Of a DNA stretch of 64,000 nt, positions 61,641 to 64,000 are shown piece after piece. Every line of letters starts with the position of its first letter. The first letter of the stretch is position 1. The notes under the pieces are model-generated. The model was not told the DNA's origin. It saw only the letters and a program-made list of their open reading frames with translations, and did no database searches. The stretch covers positions 162,943-226,942 of the forward strand of contig NZ_JYLH01000011.1 of assembly GCF_001439685.1 (NCBI RefSeq), given 5' to 3'. The position numbers and the translations under genes are program-made. Origin of the DNA: Pseudomonas libanensis. Its GTDB lineage: Bacteria > Pseudomonadota > Gammaproteobacteria > Pseudomonadales > Pseudomonadaceae.

Positions 61641-61876
61641 GGTGCTATCTCCGCCTGCGGCCGGAAAGCATATCAGAGCTGTAGATTTATAAGAAAAACC
61701 AAGAACTACAACGCGTTATCGCTGTCTTTGAACGTCACAAGCGACATTGTGGTTGGGCTGTTGCCCGTCACTGTGCCGCCGTTGCGCGCTTTGCCAGCGC
61801 TTAAAGTGCTCTGTTTCTGACCTCCAGCACTTCGTTATTCGCGAAGGCGCTGGCCAGTATTCTTTCCGGAGAGCGG

Positions 61877-63298
61877 ATGATCCGACCCTCGGCGTTGCTT
61901 GTGTTGTGCCTGACGTTGCTGCTGCCCATGGCGGCGGTCGCGCGTCTGGACGGGCCGCTGGAGGTGACCAAGCCCGGCAAGGTGCGTGACCTCGCGCAAA
62001 TTCGTTCCAGTCGCACCCTGCGTGTGCTGGTCAATCAGAGCCGCAACAGCTCCGGTGAAGTGCAGGGCCAGTCCATCGGTGTCGAATACCATCGGTTGCG
62101 CGCCTTCGAGCAATACCTCAACGGCCATGCTCGCGATGGGCAAGAAATAAACCTCAAGATCATCCCCAAGGCCAAGGACCAATTACTCGGCGCGTTGGCC
62201 CGTGGCGAAGGCGACTTGGTGGCTCCCGGTGAGTTGCTGGATGTGAAGGCCGTACACAAGATCAGTACCAGCGAGCCGATTGCCAGTGGCGTGCCGTTGT
62301 GGCTGGTCGGCGTCAAGGGAGAGCGACGGTTCACCCGCTTGGAGCAGTTGTCTGGTCGTACACTGACGCTGACCACTGGCAGTGCGGCGGCGGATGCCAT
62401 CAGCCAGGTCAATCAGAAACTGGCCCTGCACAAGCGTCCGCCCGTGAAGGTGGAATGGGTCGATCCGAGCCTGGCGGTAGAGGATGTGCTGGAGATGGTC
62501 CAGGCCGGGATCTTTCACCTGACTATCGTTGAAAAGCCGATTGCCGAGCGTTGGTCGAAAATCCTGCCCAAGTTGCGCTTTGACAAGCAGGTCGTGATCA
62601 GCGAACCGGGCGACGAGTTCTGGTTCGTGCGCCAGGACGCGTCGATGCTGCGCGCCAGTATTGATCGGTTTCTCAAGACCTATCGAACGCCTTCCGACCA
62701 GGACGTGGCGTTTCAGCTCATCTATCGACGCCTCTATCAGGTGCGCAATCCGCTGGCCCGCGTCGACCGTCAACGCCTGGAAAAACTGCGCCCGATCCTG
62801 CAAAAACATGCGCGTGAGCAAGGCATGGACTGGTTGAACCTGGCGGCACTGGCGTACAAGGAATCGTCACTGGACCCGGGCGCTCGCAACAGTGGCGGCC
62901 CGACCGGCCTGATGCAGATCACACCTTCGGCGGCGCAGCGGGTAGGGGTGAGCAATATCGAGAGTCTCGACAGCAACGTGCAAGCCGGCGCGCGTTACCT
63001 GGCGATGATCCGCCGCAAGTTTTTCTCCAGTCCCAAGCTCAACGAGCGCGAGCGCATGGCCTTTGTGCTGGCGGCGTACAACATGGGGCCGGAGCGCGTA
63101 CAGGGTATGCGCACCGAGGCCAGGCGCCGCGGGCTCAACCCCAACCAGTGGTTCTTCCAGGTTGAACGCATTGCCATGGAGCAGGTAGGAATGGGCGGCG
63201 TCAGCTATGTTAATAGCGTCAATAAGTATTACTTGGCGTTCGATCGGGTGCGAGAGTCCCTTGAACCGCCAGCGCCGAAAATTGCCTCGCGAAAATAA
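61877..63298 (+). CDS. MltF-like lytic transglycosylase with solute-binding domain
   Basis: A 473-residue exported enzyme. Signal peptide about 1-22 (ALLVLCLTLLLPMAAVA). N-terminal family-3 solute-binding-like domain about 45-285 (TLRVLVNQSRNSSGEV ... LTLTTGSAAADAI). C-terminal SLT domain about 310-455 with catalytic Glu in AALAYKESSLDPGARN, then SGGPTGLMQITPSAAQRVGV and AAYNMGPERV. It cleaves peptidoglycan glycan strands to anhydroMurNAc products; the regulatory domain in MltF responds to muropeptides. No lipobox, so periplasmic. Starts with ATG after GGAGAGCGG. Confidence 0.92.
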   Translation: MIRPSALLVLCLTLLLPMAAVARLDGPLEVTKPGKVRDLAQIRSSRTLRVLVNQSRNSSGEVQGQSIGVEYHRLRAFEQYLNGHARDGQEINLKIIPKAKDQLLGALARGEGDLVAPGELLDVKAVHKISTSEPIASGVPLWLVGVKGERRFTRLEQLSGRTLTLTTGSAAADAISQVNQKLALHKRPPVKVEWVDPSLAVEDVLEMVQAGIFHLTIVEKPIAERWSKILPKLRFDKQVVISEPGDEFWFVRQDASMLRASIDRFLKTYRTPSDQDVAFQLIYRRLYQVRNPLARVDRQRLEKLRPILQKHAREQGMDWLNLAALAYKESSLDPGARNSGGPTGLMQITPSAAQRVGVSNIESLDSNVQAGARYLAMIRRKFFSSPKLNERERMAFVLAAYNMGPERVQGMRTEARRRGLNPNQWFFQVERIAMEQVGMGGVSYVNSVNKYYLAFDRVRESLEPPAPKIASRK

Positions 63299-63401
63299 TC
63301 GAATTTATTGATATTGATTAAGCAATTTTTCGGCTTTTAACATTGCTTAAACTGATTAATATAGCGGCCAACCAACCCCTACCTGGAAAAGGATTTATTA
63401 C

Positions 63402-63836
63402 ATGAGCCCTATGATTACCCGTGTTCTGTCCACCCGCGCCGGTTACGGCCTGACTATTCTGCGCATTTTCGTCGGCATCATTTTTGCCGCCCACGGTTCG
63501 CAAAAGCTGTTCGGCTGGTTTGGCGGTGGTGGCCTGGCCGGTACTGCGCAATGGATGGAAAGCATCGGCCTGGCGCCGGGCACTCTGATGGCGGTGTTGT
63601 CGGGCGGCACAGAGTTTTTCGCCGGGCTGGCGTTGATCATTGGCTTGCTTGCGCGACCTGCGGCATTGGGCTTGACCTTCCTGACCCTGGTGGCGATCTT
63701 TTCTGTCCACATCCATAACGGTCTGTTCATGGCCAACAACGGTTATGAGTTCGCACTGGCCCTGCTCGGCGGCTCGCTGGCGGTGTTGCTGGAAGGTGCC
63801 GGTAAGCTCTCGGTCGACCGCGCAATCGCTAACTGA
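63402..63836 (+). CDS. DoxX-family membrane protein
   Basis: A 144-residue inner-membrane protein with four hydrophobic helices (about 18-35, 55-78, 82-102, 112-132). LRIFVGIIFAAHGSQKLFGWFGGGGLAGTAQWMESIGLAPG is the DoxX signature. The physiological role is unclear; relatives act in redox or thiol stress. GAAAAGGA lies ten bases before the ATG. It is a single gene with a terminator hairpin about 100 bases downstream. Confidence 0.9.
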   Translation: MSPMITRVLSTRAGYGLTILRIFVGIIFAAHGSQKLFGWFGGGGLAGTAQWMESIGLAPGTLMAVLSGGTEFFAGLALIIGLLARPAALGLTFLTLVAIFSVHIHNGLFMANNGYEFALALLGGSLAVLLEGAGKLSVDRAIAN

Positions 63837-63939
63837 TCGCTTCACAAGCTACGGAAAAGGCCCGCATGTGCGGCAATGCTGTTCACTTAAGCGGAGCAGC
63901 TTTGCGGTTAACCGGATACCGGGTTTTTGACATTTTCAC

Positions 63940-63970
63940 CGCCCTGGGCCTCGCCGGTCTGGGGCGTTTT
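63940..63970 (+). terminator. Terminator-like hairpin near window end
   Basis: CGCCCTGGGCC pairs with GGTCTGGGGCG (one mismatch and G-T pairs) around TCGCC and is followed by TTTTGTT. It lies 104 bases after the DoxX stop, with no gene between. The ATG at 63974 starts only nine codons before the window end and cannot be judged. Confidence 0.5.
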
Positions 63971-64000
63971 GTTATGAAGAGCACGCCGATGCTGCCCCGA

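Noticed and set aside
63974..64000. Start of another gene at the right edge
   Set aside because: Only nine codons are available after an ATG that follows a terminator-like hairpin; there is not enough to call a gene.

Overview
The window is chromosomal DNA of a fluorescent-group Pseudomonas. This rests on the gene order (pheA-hisC-tyrA/aroA-cmk-rpsA-ihfB-wzz), the tyrA-aroA fusion, mupP next to ubiG, typical Pseudomonas REP hairpins (GTGGGAGC...GGCTTGCC type) between genes, and GyrA with Thr83. Housekeeping parts are GC-rich. Two stretches, about 19.5-40.2 kb and 56.8-58.3 kb, are clearly richer in AT and look acquired.

Layout. 1-2060: end of a peptide-type ABC importer operon (ATPase, binding protein). 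2195-7064: reverse-strand yciK-mupP-ubiG and mtaD, then divergent mtnA. MupP links to cell-wall recycling, while MtaD and MtnA belong to 5'-methylthioadenosine salvage. 7490-18356: gyrA, then a tightly packed serC-pheA-hisC-tyrA/aroA-cmk-rpsA block with 1-8 base overlaps (serine, aromatic amino acids, CMP kinase, ribosomal protein S1). 18517-19496: small lipoprotein, ihfB, lapA.

19920-40207 is an O-antigen locus at the classical ihfB/wzz site. The first half has the P. aeruginosa O6-like set: wzz, UDP-GlcNAc 6-dehydrogenase, a 4-epimerase, an amidotransferase, a glycosyltransferase, a wbpV-like reductase, wbpL and wbpM. This predicts GalNAcA-type (amidated) and QuiNAc residues. After the wbpM terminator come a lone 525-residue beta-helix protein with its own hairpin and terminator, a non-coding gap, and a second AT-rich operon: FdtA/QdtA-type ketoisomerase, GNAT, a FemAB-like acyltransferase, DegT aminotransferase, Wzx, GT2 and a Wzy candidate. 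This second operon predicts an N-acylated 3-amino-3,6-dideoxyhexose and supplies the flippase and polymerase. A ComEA-like gene closes the locus.

40.8-52.4 kb: GntR regulator plus DUF1989 protein, a 55-residue DUF2897 protein, an ethanolamine-type permease, and kdpFABC-kdpDE preceded by five TAAAC/TTTAC boxes in exact 11-bp phase. 52498-53073 is a compact MITE-like element with 19-bp terminal inverted repeats and a 10-bp target duplication, inserted into a REP hairpin. It carries a sequence that folds as a perfect three-way junction. 53.1-56.7 kb: patatin, lipoprotein, CHAD, thioesterase and DUF962 genes. 56.8-59.0 kb is a reverse-strand polymorphic-toxin remnant: delivery-type N-terminal piece, unknown protein, EHHH-type nuclease toxin tip, and an Imm50-like immunity gene overlapping it by 4 bases. 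59.2-63.8 kb: chemoreceptor, tatD, MltF-like transglycosylase, DoxX. No tRNA, rRNA or CRISPR was seen.
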